Positions 18,010 to 28,332 are shown, counted from the stretch's first letter. The stretch is DNA of 64,000 nt from Atlantibacter hermannii (GCA_900635495.1 LR134136.1:2666001-2730000), one strand, 5' to 3'. The notes: a model not told the origin generated them from the letters alone. Translations and numbers: made by a program.

Positions 18010-18249
18010 CAGGGAACTCCGCATCTCAGAGTGGTCATGGCCTGCGTAATGTAATGTAAAACCCGAACTGCCGTCACGCTCTTTCACAGAACATTTATCT
18101 GATATCTGACAAGATAATGGGATTATTCATCTGTGTTATGGATTTGTTGTATTCATGGTGCTTCAATATTTGCGTGATGTAATCATTATTATTCTATTAA
18201 CATTTAGACCCAAAAAGGGCTTGCTGAAAGGTGTCAGCATTGAAATTAA

Positions 18250-18263
18250 TTGATCGAGATCAC
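18250..18263 (+). promoter_or_regulatory. FNR-like site upstream of adhE
   Basis: TTGAT-CGAG-ATCAC matches the FNR consensus TTGAT-N4-ATCAA at 9 of 10 bases. It lies far upstream of the adhE start (18486) within a 476-bp gap that otherwise holds the adhE promoter region and leader. Confidence 0.45.
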
Positions 18264-18344
18264 ACATTTTCTACTCAGAAGTGGGTACTCTTACTTCGCC
18301 CCAATTGATAACAACATCATATATAAGTGATGTTTCAGGTAAGG

Positions 18345-18461
18345 CTCTTTTAGTAAATCGGTAAATAATAAGTAGTAGTGTGGTACGTCACAAACTGTCT
18401 TTACCCAAGCTGTTACACGCTGTCTATACTGACCTATCGAACAGCTGATTTACTAAAAGAG
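18345..18461 (+). other. Long-range inverted repeat in the adhE leader
   Basis: CTCTTTTAGTAAATC (18345-18359) and GATTTACTAAAAGAG (18447-18461) are perfectly complementary over 15 bp and 87 bp apart. The second arm ends about 13 nt before the adhE ribosome site (AGGAG). In E. coli adhE translation requires RNase III processing of a structured leader; this pairing is a good candidate for that duplex. Confidence 0.7.
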
Positions 18462-18485
18462 TTTAACATTATCAGGAGAGCATTT

Positions 18486-21165
18486 ATGGCTGTTACCAAC
18501 GTCGCTGAACTTAACGCCCTCGTCGAGCGCGTGAAAAAAGCCCAGCGTGAATATGCCAATTTCACTCAAGAGCAAGTAGACAAGATCTTCCGCGCCGCCG
18601 CCCTGGCCGCTGCTGATGCTCGAATCCCTCTCGCAAAACTGGCCGTTGCCGAATCCGGTATGGGTATCGTAGAAGACAAAGTGATTAAAAACCACTTCGC
18701 TTCTGAGTATATCTATAACGCTTATAAAGATGAGAAGACCTGCGGCGTGCTGTCTGAAGACGACACCTTTGGGACCATCACCATTGCTGAACCTATCGGC
18801 ATTATCTGCGGTATCGTTCCAACCACGAACCCAACGTCTACCGCAATCTTTAAATCCTTAATCAGCCTGAAAACCCGTAACGGCATCATCTTCTCTCCGC
18901 ACCCCGCGTGCAAAAGATGCCACGAACAAAGCGGCAGATATCGTTCTGCAAGCGGCTATCGCTGCAGGCGCGCCGAAAGATCTTATCGGCTGGATCGATC
19001 AGCCTTCCGTTGAGCTGTCTAACGCCCTGATGCATCACCCGGATATCAATATGATTCTGGCGACCGGTGGCCCGGGCATGGTGAAAGCTGCGTACAGCTC
19101 CGGTAAACCTGCAATCGGCGTTGGCGCGGGTAACACGCCGGTGGTGATTGACGAAACCGCTGATATCAAACGCGCTGTTGCCTCTGTGCTGATGTCAAAA
19201 ACCTTCGATAACGGCGTGATCTGTGCTTCTGAACAGTCCGTGGTTGTCGTTGACGCCGTGTATGACGCTGTTCGTGAGCGTTTCGCTACCCACGGTGGCT
19301 ACATGCTGCAAGGCAGCGAGCTGAAAGCCGTTCAGGACATCATCCTGAAAAATGGCGCACTGAACGCCGCTATCGTTGGTCAGCCGGCAACCAAAATTGC
19401 TGAACTGGCTGGTTTCACCGTACCGTCAGGCACCAAAATCCTGATTGGCGAAGTCACTGTGGTTGACGAATCTGAGCCGTTTGCTCATGAAAAACTGTCT
19501 CCGACCCTGGCGATGTACCGTGCGAAAGATTTCGATGACGCCGTAGCCAAAGCTGAAAAACTGGTTGAAATGGGTGGTATCGGTCACACCTCTTGCCTGT
19601 ACACCGACCAGGACAACCAGCCGGAACGCGTTAAGCAGTTCGGCGACAAAATGAAAACCGCGCGTATTCTGATCAACACCCCGGCTTCTCAGGGTGGTAT
19701 CGGCGACCTGTATAACTTCAAACTCGCGCCTTCCCTGACGCTGGGTTGTGGTTCATGGGGTGGTAACTCCATCTCCGAAAACGTGGGTCCGAAACACCTG
19801 ATCAACAAGAAAACCGTGGCCAAGCGAGCAGAAAACATGTTGTGGCACAAACTTCCGAAATCTATCTACTTCCGCCGTGGCTCACTGCCTATTGCGCTGG
19901 ATGAAGTGATTACTGATGGTCACAAACGTGCACTCATCGTCACTGACCGTTTCCTGTTCAACAATGGTTACGCTGACCAGATCACCTCCGTTCTGAAAGC
20001 CGCTGGCGTTGAAGTGGAAGTGTTCTTTGAAGTTGAAGCTGACCCTACCCTGTCCGTGGTACGTAAAGGCGCAGAACTGGCGAACTCCTTCAAGCCTGAC
20101 GTGATTATCGCGCTGGGCGGCGGTTCCCCAATGGATGCCGCGAAAATCATGTGGGTTATGTACGAACACCCGGAAACTCACTTCGAAGAACTGGCGTTGC
20201 GCTTTATGGATATCCGTAAACGTATCTACAAGTTCCCGAAAATGGGCGTGAAAGCGAAAATGATCGCCGTAACCACCACCTCCGGTACTGGTTCTGAAGT
20301 AACGCCGTTCGCCGTGGTAACTGACGATGCAACGGGTCAGAAATATCCACTGGCAGACTACGCGCTGACCCCGGATATGGCGATTGTCGATGCGAACCTG
20401 GTAATGGAAATGCCGAAATCCCTGTGCGCCTTCGGCGGCCTGGATGCGGTAACCCACGCACTGGAAGCTTACGTTTCCGTACTGGCAAGCGAATTCTCTG
20501 ACGGCCAGGCGCTGCAAGCCCTGAAACTGCTGAAAGAAAACCTGCCGGCGTCCTACCATGAAGGGTCTAAAAACCCGGTAGCCCGTGAACGTGTTCACAG
20601 TGCTGCAACGATCGCAGGTATCGCGTTCGCTAACGCCTTCCTGGGTGTTTGCCACTCAATGGCGCACAAACTGGGTTCACAGTTCCACATTCCGCACGGC
20701 CTGGCAAACGCCCTGCTGATCTGTAACGTTATCCGTTACAACGCGAATGACAACCCGACCAAGCAGACGGCATTCAGCCAGTACGACCGTCCTCAGGCAC
20801 GCCGTCGTTATGCTGAAATTGCTGACCATCTGGGTCTGAGCGCACCGGGCGACCGCACTGCTGCGAAGATCGAGAAACTGCTGGCATGGCTGGAAAGCCT
20901 GAAAGCGGAACTGGGTATTCCTAAATCCATCCGTGAAGCTGGCGTTCAGGAAGCTGACTTCCTGGCTCACGTTGACAAACTGTCTGAAGATGCCTTCGAC
21001 GATCAGTGCACCGGCGCGAACCCGCGTTACCCGCTGATTGCTGAACTGAAACAGATTCTGATGGATACGTTCTACGGCCGTGAGTACACCGAAGGCGAAG
21101 TCGCGAAGAAAGACGCGGTTATCGCTCCGGTTAAAGCCGAGAAGAAAGCGAAAAAATCTGCCTGA
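18486..21165 (+). CDS. adhE: Bifunctional acetaldehyde-CoA/alcohol dehydrogenase AdhE (frameshifted)
   Basis: Converts acetyl-CoA to ethanol with two NADH during fermentation, in cytoplasmic filaments called spirosomes. The N-terminal aldehyde dehydrogenase half has the catalytic Cys in DNGVICASEQS; the C-terminal iron alcohol dehydrogenase half has GGGSPMDAAK and the His ligands in CHSMAHKLGSQFHIPHG. The frame breaks at 18902-18905 (CACCCCGCG for CACCCGCG, one C too many); correcting it restores about 892 residues, the E. coli length. Start at 18486 behind AGGAG. Followed by a strong terminator. The shift is almost certainly a sequencing error in a conserved enzyme. Confidence 0.96.
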
Positions 21166-21188
21166 TAAGTTGTAATCAATAAATAAAA

Positions 21189-21212
21189 CCCGCCGAAATG
21201 GCGGGTTTTTTT
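21189..21212 (+). terminator. Terminator after adhE
   Basis: CCCGCC-GAAAT-GGCGGG stem followed by seven T, 24 bp after the stop. Confidence 0.92.
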
Positions 21213-21257
21213 ATGCATCTTTTGCAGCGCAACGGTTTATATATTTTGATGAAGCCG

Positions 21258-21862
21258 TTATTTGCCCTGAATCTCTTTCAGCGAACCCGTCGCAAGCGCG
21301 ATTTTATAGTGTTTACGGCACACGGAGACATAACGCTCATTTCCGCCTATCACACCTGCTCACCCTCGTTATAAGGCTTCCCATGCTGATCTAAACGCAA
21401 CACCATGCTGGCTTTACGGCCGCAATAACAAATTGTTTTCAGTTCCACCAGCTTATCTGACCAGGCCAGTAAATATTGGCTACCGGTAAAAAGCTCGCCC
21501 CGGAAATCAGTACGAAGCCCGTAACACAACACCGGAATATCCAGATTATCCACGACTTCGGACAGGGCAAACACTTGTTCCCGGGTCAAAAACTGACTTT
21601 CATCCACCAGAACGCAATGAATGGCTTCCTGCTGATGTGCAGACTGGATATCGGCAAACAGGTCAGTCTCAGGATTAAATAGCCGTGACGGCGACGACAG
21701 GCCGATACGCGACGTCACCTTGCCAGAACCAAAGCGGTCGTCAATCTCAGCGGTGTAAACCAGGGTTTTCATCCCTCTTTCCTGGTAATTCCAGGATGAC
21801 TGCAGTAGCGCGGTAGACTTACCTGCATTCATTGCCGAGTAGTAAAAATAAAGTTGCGCCAT
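21258..21862 (-). CDS. tdk: Thymidine kinase Tdk (frameshifted)
   Basis: Cytoplasmic type II thymidine kinase of the pyrimidine salvage pathway; phosphorylates thymidine with ATP. P-loop SAMNAGKST near the N-terminus, Walker-B-like VLVDESQF, and Cys of the zinc ribbon (CYCGRK). The frame breaks near 21352, where GTGTGATAGG is read in place of GTGGTGATAGG; adding one G continues the protein through IGGNERYVSVCRKHYK to a stop at 21258, giving 201 residues and restoring the last zinc-binding Cys. Start at 21862 (MAQLYFYY). Divergent from hns. Probable sequencing error. Confidence 0.93.
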
Positions 21863-22421
21863 TCGCCGCATAGCTCCGTTCGGGGTGTTATTTAAGTGAC
21901 GCGATTGTACCATATTCTGCTGTTAAGGCAGCTCCCGCAGGGTAATGACTGGTCATTTATGCTACCGGTTCGATGCCGATATTAATTAAAACTGACGTTT
22001 ATTTTTTGTGCATTATTGGTGAAATTATTCACGCTTATCAGACCTAAACCTTGGAAATTGTTGTATTTTTCAAATAGAGAATCGCTGCTTTACCCGTCAT
22101 TAAATGTATTTATAAATGTTGAATTTCTTCGCGGGTGGGCGCTCCATAATACATTAGGATGATATTAAGCCGCCGTGACAATAATGCCGTAGCGCTATCG
22201 CTGCAATAGTTAACGACCCCGCAATATTTTGTCTGAAATTTACCTTACTCCCGCTGTTTTTGTGCGGTTGTTCAAGAAAAAAGGTCGCGAGTTTATTTCC
22301 CCCGGCCAACATATATTCTGTAATTTTGAATTCCTTACATTTCGCCCTATTGCGAAACTTAAATTAAGGCTCTATTATTAGCTCAACAAACCCCCCCCAA
22401 TATAAGTTTGAGATTACTACA
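21863..22421. other. hns-tdk intergenic control region
   Basis: About 560 bp without a gene, AT-rich in the middle, between divergent tdk and hns. It should hold both promoters, as in E. coli. An eight-C run (22391-22398) lies 24 bp before the hns start, within the leader, with no clear Shine-Dalgarno. Confidence 0.5.
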
Positions 22422-22835
22422 ATGAGCGAAGCACTTAAAATTCTGAACAACATCCGTACTCTTCGTGCGCAGGCAAGAGAATGCACCCTCGAAACGCTTG
22501 AGGAAATGCTGGAGAAATTAGAAGTTGTTGTATCTGAGCGTCGCGAAGAAGAAAGCGCTGCAGCTGCAGAAATCGAAGAGCGTACTCGTAAATTACAACA
22601 ATATCGCGAAATGCTGATTGCAGACGGTATTGATCCGAACGAATTACTGAACAGCATGGCTGCCGTTAAAACTGGCGCTAAAGCTAAACGTGCTGCTCGT
22701 CCGGCAAAATATAGCTACATTGATGAGAACGGCGAAAGCAAAACCTGGACCGGCCAGGGCCGTACTCCTGCGGTAATCAAAAAAGCTATCGAAGAGCAAG
22801 GCAAACAACTCGACGATTTTCTGATCAAAGAGTAA
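22422..22835 (+). CDS. hns: Nucleoid protein and silencer H-NS
   Basis: Global silencer that binds curved AT-rich and horizontally acquired DNA. The 137 residues show the N-terminal coiled-coil dimerisation helices (about 1-83), a linker rich in Ala/Lys, and the C-terminal DNA-binding domain with the signature TWTGQGRTPAVIKKA. Same position between tdk and galU as in E. coli. A bidirectional terminator follows. Confidence 0.98.
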   Translation: MSEALKILNNIRTLRAQARECTLETLEEMLEKLEVVVSERREEESAAAAEIEERTRKLQQYREMLIADGIDPNELLNSMAAVKTGAKAKRAARPAKYSYIDENGESKTWTGQGRTPAVIKKAIEEQGKQLDDFLIKE

Positions 22836-22855
22836 GTTTTCCGCTTCATAAAAAA

Positions 22856-22876
22856 TCCCGCTACGGCGGGATTTTT
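22856..22876. terminator. Bidirectional terminator between hns and uge
   Basis: TCCCGC-TACG-GCGGGA with T on the right side and six A on the left side, serving convergent hns and the galU-ugd-uge unit. Confidence 0.9.
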
Positions 22877-22897
22877 GTTTTTCAGGTTCGGCAATAA

Positions 22898-23914
22898 TTA
22901 ATCAACGCAGTGATAAAACTGTTTATACCAGCTGACAAATTGCTTTACGCCCTCTTCCACAGAGGTTTGGGGCCTGAAGCCAATAACCTTATATAACGCC
23001 TGCGTATCAGCGCTGGTTTCCAGCACATCACCAGGCTGCATCGGCAGCATATTTTTTAATGGCTGGCTTCCCCCAGTGCCTTTTCAAGAGCGGAGATATA
23101 ATCCAGCAAACGCAACCGGTGCGCTATTACCAATATTGTAGACGCAATAAGGCGCAGAGCTGGTGGCAGGCGTGCCCTGTTCTACCGTCCATTCTGGATC
23201 AGGCTCAGGAATGACATTCTGCAGTCGGACAATCGCTTCAGCAATATCGTCTATGTAGGTAAAATCGCGGCGCATCTGCCCGTGGTTATATACATCGATA
23301 CTGTTACCCTCAATAATCGCCCGGGTAAATTTAAACAAGGCCATATCCGGACGACCCCAGGGTCCATACACGGTAAAAAAGCGTAATCCCGTGGTAGGCA
23401 AGCCGTAAAGATGAGAGTAAGTATGCGACATTAATTCGTTTGCTTTTTTCGTCGCTGCGTATAACGACACCGGATGATCCACAGTATCTTCGGTAGAAAA
23501 TGGCAATTTACGATTTAATCCATAAACAGAACTGGATGATGCGTATAATAAATGCTCAACTTTATTGTGCCGACACCCTTCAAGCACATTTAAATGACCA
23601 ATAAGATTTGAGTCCGCATAGGCATGCGGGTTGTCTATCGAATATCTCACTCCTGCTTGCGCACCGAGATGAATCACACGCTGAAACTGTTCACGGGCAA
23701 ATAATGACGCCATGGCCTCGCGATCGGCGAGATCCATTTTATCGAAACGGAATGCGGGATGTTTTTTTAGCAGGTCGAGACGGGCAAGCTTGAGATTGAC
23801 GTCATAATAGTCATTCAGGTTATCAATGCCGATAACCTGGTAACCTGCTGCAAGCAAACGCTCGCTGACGTGAAAACCGATAAAGCCCGCTGCGCCGGTT
23901 ACCAGGAATTTCAT
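22898..23914 (-). CDS. uge: UDP-glucuronate 4-epimerase (two frameshifts)
   Basis: NAD-dependent epimerase that converts UDP-glucuronate to UDP-galacturonate for surface polysaccharides. N-terminal Rossmann motif GAAGFIGFHV, the region SVYGLNRKLPFS, the YxxxK motif in LYAATKKANELM, and C-terminal NMLPMQPGDVLETSAD. Two one-base shifts near the C-terminus, at 23108-23110 (three T for two) and 23070-23074 (five G for six, minus strand), cut the frame; correcting both extends the protein to 338 residues, the family length. 11 bp after ugd, so co-transcribed with galU and ugd. This block between hns and galU is absent in E. coli K-12. Confidence 0.88.
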
Positions 23915-23925
23915 GATACCCTCAT

Positions 23926-25269
23926 TTACACAGCAATATTAATTGATGCTCCCCGGCCAATGGCGTAATACACAAAGCCTCGCTTATTAAGCCGAATGGG
24001 ATCGTAGAGATTGCGGCCATCGAAGATAACCGGTTGTTTGAGCGCTTTTTTGATGAGGTCGAAATCCGGCGCGCGGAAAGCCTGCCATTCGGTGCAGATC
24101 ACTAAGGCATCAGCACCCTGTAGCGCGGCTTCTTTAGTCCCCATCAGGCGTAAATCGTCGCGGTGACCATAAATACGCTGAGTCTCATCCATCGCTTCAG
24201 GATCGTACGCCTGAACCACAGCGCCGCGTTTCCAGAGCTCTTCCATCAACACCCGGCTCGAGGCTTCACGCATATCATCGGTGTTAGGCTTAAATGACAA
24301 CCCCCACAGCGCGAGAGTTTTACCTTTCAGATCCTGACCAAAGTGGCGCGTAATAAATTCCGGAAGCTTGAGCTTTTGATCCTGATTGACCTCTTCCACC
24401 GCTTTTAAAATACGCGGCACATAGCCAATTTGCTCAGACGTACGAATCAACGCCTGCACATCTTTCGGGAAACAGGAACCGCCGTAGCCGCAGCCGGGAT
24501 AGATAAAGTGATAGCCGATACGGGAATCGGAGCCGATACCCTGACGCACTTTCTCGATATCAGCACCCAGTCGCTCTGCCAGATTGGAGATTTCGTTCAT
24601 AAAGCTGATTTTGGTCGCCAGCATGCAGTTAGCGGCGTACTTGGTCAGCTCAGCGCTGCGAATATCCATCAGGATCATGCGATCATGATTGCGGTTGAAC
24701 GGCTCATAGAGTTCACGCAGCAGATCGACCACGTCATTATTGTCAGTGCCAATCACAATGCGCTCAGGCCGCATGCAATCCGACACTGCCGCGCCTTCTT
24801 TCAGAAACTCCGGGTTGGATACCACATCAAACGCCGCATCGCAGCCGCGCGCTTTTAAGGTTTCGGCCATGACCCTGCGCACGGTATCCGCTGTACCGAC
24901 CGGAACAGTGGATTTATCCAACACGACTTTATGACCGGTCATATGTTCTGCAATCGTCCGCGCCACGGCGGTGACATATTTCAGATCGGCTGAACCGTCT
25001 TCATCGGGCGGCGTACCCACAGCGATAAACTGCATTACGCCATGTTCGACGCCCTCTTTCGCATTGGTGCTGAAATGAAGGCGTCCTTCTTCGTAATTCT
25101 TTTTGACCAACGGCGTCAGTCCCGGTTCAAAAATCGGGATGATGCCCTGCTTGAGGTTTTCGACTTTATTTTCGTCAACGTCAATACACATGACATCATG
25201 GCCGACTTCAGCCAGCACGGCAGCCTGCACCAGGCCAACATAGCCAATACCAAATACGGTTACTTTCAT
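23926..25269 (-). CDS. ugd: UDP-glucose 6-dehydrogenase
   Basis: Oxidises UDP-glucose to UDP-glucuronate with two NAD. At 447 residues it belongs to the longer Ugd type rather than the 388-residue E. coli form. N-terminal Rossmann GIGYVGLVQAAVLAEVGHDV, the catalytic Cys in YPGCGYGGSCFPKD, and a C-terminal substrate domain (LWGLSFKPNTDDMREASS). Intact. Between galU (its substrate supplier, 23 bp upstream) and uge (its product user, 11 bp downstream), so the three genes form a short pathway from glucose-1-phosphate to UDP-galacturonate. Confidence 0.95.
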   Translation of the reverse strand: MKVTVFGIGYVGLVQAAVLAEVGHDVMCIDVDENKVENLKQGIIPIFEPGLTPLVKKNYEEGRLHFSTNAKEGVEHGVMQFIAVGTPPDEDGSADLKYVTAVARTIAEHMTGHKVVLDKSTVPVGTADTVRRVMAETLKARGCDAAFDVVSNPEFLKEGAAVSDCMRPERIVIGTDNNDVVDLLRELYEPFNRNHDRMILMDIRSAELTKYAANCMLATKISFMNEISNLAERLGADIEKVRQGIGSDSRIGYHFIYPGCGYGGSCFPKDVQALIRTSEQIGYVPRILKAVEEVNQDQKLKLPEFITRHFGQDLKGKTLALWGLSFKPNTDDMREASSRVLMEELWKRGAVVQAYDPEAMDETQRIYGHRDDLRLMGTKEAALQGADALVICTEWQAFRAPDFDLIKKALKQPVIFDGRNLYDPIRLNKRGFVYYAIGRGASINIAV

Positions 25270-25292
25270 TACATTATCCTGCGGTGAGTAAA

Positions 25293-26201
25293 TTACTTCT
25301 TAATGCCGACCGCGCCTTCCAGCCAGCTTTTGAACTCATCGCCTAACGTGTTATGACGAATACCGTATTCAACGAATGCCTGCATATAACCGAGTTTGTT
25401 GCCGCAATCGTGGCTTTTGCCTTTCATGTGATAGGCTTCGACCGTCTCTTTATCCATCAGCATGGCAATAGAGTCGGTTAACTGAATTTCGTCGCCTGCT
25501 CCCGGAGGGGTTTTTGCCAGCAGCGGCCAAATGTGCGCGCTAAGCACGTAACGACCGACTACCGCAAGGTTAGATGGCGCGACGTTTGCCTTCGGTTTTT
25601 CAACAATACCGACCATCGGCACGCTGTCGCCAGGGCTCAGTTCAACGCCTTTGCAATCCACCACACCATACGCGGTAACGTCTTCAACTGGCTCCACCAT
25701 GATCTGGCTGTGGCCGGTTTCATCGAAACGCTGAATCATTTCAGCCAGGTTTTCCTGAGAGAGATCGGATTCAAATTCATCAAGGATAACGTCCGGCAGG
25801 ATCACTGCCACTGGCTCATCGCCCACGACCGGGTGCGCGCACATAACCGCGTGGCCCAGGCCTTTTGCCAGACCCTGGCGCACTTGCATAATGGTGACAT
25901 GGGGCGGGCAAATAGATTGCACTTCGGCCAGCAGCTGACGCTTAACGCGTTTTTCCAGCATGGCTTCCAGTTCAAAACTGGTATCAAAGTGGTTTTCGAT
26001 AGAGTTCTTCGAGGAGTGCGTCACCAGAACAATTTCGGTGATGCCGGCTGCGATACACTCGTTCACGACATATTGAATCAGGGGTTTATCAACCAAAGGC
26101 AGCATTTCTTTTGGAATCGCCTTAGTTGCAGGCAGCATACGCGTACCCAAACCCGCAACCGGAATTACTGCTTTTCTCACTTTGGAATTAATGGCAGCCA
26201 T
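25293..26201 (-). CDS. galU: UTP-glucose-1-phosphate uridylyltransferase GalU
   Basis: Makes UDP-glucose from UTP and glucose-1-phosphate in the cytoplasm. The 302 residues show the nucleotidyltransferase signature VAGLGTRMLPATKAIPKEML, VDKPLIQYVVNE, and VILPDVILDEF. Length and sequence match enteric GalU. Lies downstream of rssB (about 200 bp gap) and directly upstream of ugd. Confidence 0.97.
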   Translation of the reverse strand: MAAINSKVRKAVIPVAGLGTRMLPATKAIPKEMLPLVDKPLIQYVVNECIAAGITEIVLVTHSSKNSIENHFDTSFELEAMLEKRVKRQLLAEVQSICPPHVTIMQVRQGLAKGLGHAVMCAHPVVGDEPVAVILPDVILDEFESDLSQENLAEMIQRFDETGHSQIMVEPVEDVTAYGVVDCKGVELSPGDSVPMVGIVEKPKANVAPSNLAVVGRYVLSAHIWPLLAKTPPGAGDEIQLTDSIAMLMDKETVEAYHMKGKSHDCGNKLGYMQAFVEYGIRHNTLGDEFKSWLEGAVGIKK

Positions 26202-26401
26202 TTAAATTTCTCCTGAACCGTTCAAGTTTTATACTTGTTCGTCAATTAAATATCGCGTTCGAGTATATCAGCATAAAAACAGGATGGGGGCTGAACACCC
26301 GGCTACGCGGCGATTTCAGATTAATATGAAGAAGCTGCCGCGATATTAACACCAGGACAATCGCGGCTGGAAAATCAATATGATATTTTTAAATCAAACG
26401 G

Positions 26402-27415
26402 TTATTCCGCAGACAACATCAGACGAAGACGCCCGCCCGCACCCCAAATTTGGCACTGCCACGCTTCGCATGGCTGGCTGATTTGATTTAAATAAGTATT
26501 GCCTAATGTCCCCAAAGGAACACCATTGCTTAGCTGGATTTGTTGCTCACCGGTATTAAGCGTTGCGTTAAGACCCGCCGAGACTAATATCAGGTTTTTT
26601 AAACCACTGTGGTAATAACCGACTAATAAAGGGAATTGTCCGGTTAAGTTGGCCTGACGCAGCAGCTGATTCACCTGCTTGAGCAAATGCCCGAGCTCAG
26701 GCAACCGCTGTTTCTGGCGCGAAAGTTGTTCCTGCAGCAACCCGTTAAACAACGCGCGGAGTAATAATGCGGCCAGAACGCCGTTATTTCCCGCCCGGGT
26801 CACATCAAGGCAATAAAAGGCTAAATCGTGTTCGGAAAGCGGCGCGATATCCAGCACCATCCCCGGCTCATTGGCAGAGACCAGTTGGCGGTAGTTTACC
26901 CGGCAATGCGAGATCACCTGTTGAACAGGCGGCTGAAGTTCCTGAAGTAGCGTTGCCGCGGCCTGAGGATTGCTCGCCAGCGCATCCCAGTCCTGGAACA
27001 GGCGCTCTTCTTCCTCAACGCGGGAGTTAAACATCGCAGGATAAAGGCAGGAAAACACGGTTTCGCGTAGCCGGTTTAAATCTTTGACCGGCTTTAAAAT
27101 GACATCCTGGACGCCCAGTCGCAGCGCCTTTGCGATATCAGACATATTTTCGGTAGCGGAGATAACCAGAATCGGCAACTGGTGGCCGTCATTACGGATC
27201 TGCTCCACCAGTTTCAAACCATTCATCCTTGGCATAGCCAGATCGCAAATCAGCAGATCTGGCACCTGGCTGGTCAGCTTTTCAAGACCATCAATGCCGT
27301 CAACGGCAGTAATGGTGATTGCGCCAAGGGATGCCAACCAGGAGTCCAGTAACGAGCGGAATACCGGCTCGTCCTCAACAATCAAAATCTTTTTTCCGGA
27401 CAAGGGTTGGGTCAT
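26402..27415 (-). CDS. rssB: Response regulator RssB, adaptor for RpoS degradation
   Basis: Delivers the stationary-phase sigma factor RpoS to the ClpXP protease. The 337 residues, the E. coli length, comprise an N-terminal receiver with phospho-acceptor Asp58 (LICDLAMPRMNG), a linker, and a C-terminal PP2C-like domain lacking phosphatase residues. Start at 27415 (MTQPLSGKKILIVEDEP). The start codon overlaps the stop of an upstream small gene (27412-27711) by 4 nt; in E. coli that upstream place is held by rssA, which is missing here. Confidence 0.95.
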   Translation of the reverse strand: MTQPLSGKKILIVEDEPVFRSLLDSWLASLGAITITAVDGIDGLEKLTSQVPDLLICDLAMPRMNGLKLVEQIRNDGHQLPILVISATENMSDIAKALRLGVQDVILKPVKDLNRLRETVFSCLYPAMFNSRVEEEERLFQDWDALASNPQAAATLLQELQPPVQQVISHCRVNYRQLVSANEPGMVLDIAPLSEHDLAFYCLDVTRAGNNGVLAALLLRALFNGLLQEQLSRQKQRLPELGHLLKQVNQLLRQANLTGQFPLLVGYYHSGLKNLILVSAGLNATLNTGEQQIQLSNGVPLGTLGNTYLNQISQPCEAWQCQIWGAGGRLRLMLSAE

Positions 27416-27711
27416 GCGTACACCTCTGACTGACGATACATCAATAGTGGCATGCCTTGCCCACAACCGCCTGTCAGAATTTCCTGAAGTGATAGACGAA
27501 AGATCTGATAAAAGCCTGCGTCAGCAATGGCCTGCGCATTAATAGAACAGTACTGGGATTGGGGTTCGCCGGAATACGACACGCTGCAATCGCGCGCCGT
27601 AGTGATGAGAAAGAGCTTTTTACCTTGCACTACCATGTTTCGTAAAACAGTAAAGGCACCAAACGTGATCTCTTTTCTGGCCTCAGCCAGCCCACATAAT
27701 ATCACTCTCAT
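27412..27711 (-). CDS. Unknown 99-aa protein translationally coupled to rssB
   Basis: A 99-residue protein I do not recognise, beginning MRVILCGLAEARKEITFGAF. Its stop overlaps the rssB start as ATGA, which strongly suggests a shared transcript and coupled translation. The ATG at 27711 has AGGA 5 nt upstream; a GTG at 27741 is an alternative. It contains five Cys and alternating hydrophobic strands and helices, with no signal peptide. It takes the place of rssA. A role in RssB/RpoS control is suggested only by position. Confidence 0.6.
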   Translation of the reverse strand: MRVILCGLAEARKEITFGAFTVLRNMVVQGKKLFLITTARDCSVSYSGEPQSQYCSINAQAIADAGFYQIFRLSLQEILTGGCGQGMPLLMYRQSEVYA

Positions 27712-27826
27712 GTCGTCCTGATTGCTCCCCCGGATCGTCACAACATGGCATCAATGCTGCCACTCAGTTAACATAGAGCTGCCTGGCGCCTGACGCCGTT
27801 TATTTTTATTACCAAGGAGCCACGCT

Positions 27827-28285
27827 TTGTCGCAGCTTTGTCCTTGTGGCAGCGCTCTGGAGTATAGCCTATGTTGCGAGCCATATCTTTGTGGAAACAT
27901 GGCGGCCCCCACTCCGGCGCGACTGATGCGCTCTCGTTATTGTGCTTTTGTGACGAAGAACGCGGATTATTTAATCAATACCTGGCACCCCTCTTTGCAG
28001 GCCGCGGCGTACCGTGCGGATATCGAGGCGGGCTTCGCCACCACGGAGTGGCTCGGTCTGACCATTTTTGAAGAGTCGCCCGGAAGCAGCGCGCAGGAAG
28101 GCTTTGTGAGCTTTGTCGCCCGTTATCGTGAAGCGCAGCGTAATGGCGCGATTATTGAACGTTCGCGTTTCTTGTGCGAAAACGGTCACTGGTATTATAT
28201 AGACGGTCAACGTCCCGTATTCGGTCGTAACGATCCCTGCCCGTGCGGGTCAGGTAAAAAATTTAAAAAGTGTTGCGGGCAATGA
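27827..28285 (+). CDS. ychJ: YchJ-family SEC-C protein
   Basis: A 152-residue cytoplasmic protein (UPF0225) with a SEC-C zinc motif at each end: LCPCGSALEYSLCC at the N-terminus and DPCPCGSGKKFKKCC at the C-terminus, around an NTF2-like middle domain. Function unknown. Start is TTG at 27827 behind AAGGAG; the protein sequence from there aligns with E. coli YchJ. Divergent from the rssB unit and upstream of purU. Confidence 0.9.
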   Translation: MSQLCPCGSALEYSLCCEPYLCGNMAAPTPARLMRSRYCAFVTKNADYLINTWHPSLQAAAYRADIEAGFATTEWLGLTIFEESPGSSAQEGFVSFVARYREAQRNGAIIERSRFLCENGHWYYIDGQRPVFGRNDPCPCGSGKKFKKCCGQ

Positions 28286-28332
28286 CCTCAACAGCACTCG
28301 TTTAGCAGACACTCAACAGGATTTCCCCGGGA

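Noticed and set aside
18486..19013. adhE as a pseudogene
   Set aside because: The only defect is one extra C in a four-C run; all catalytic residues of both domains are intact.
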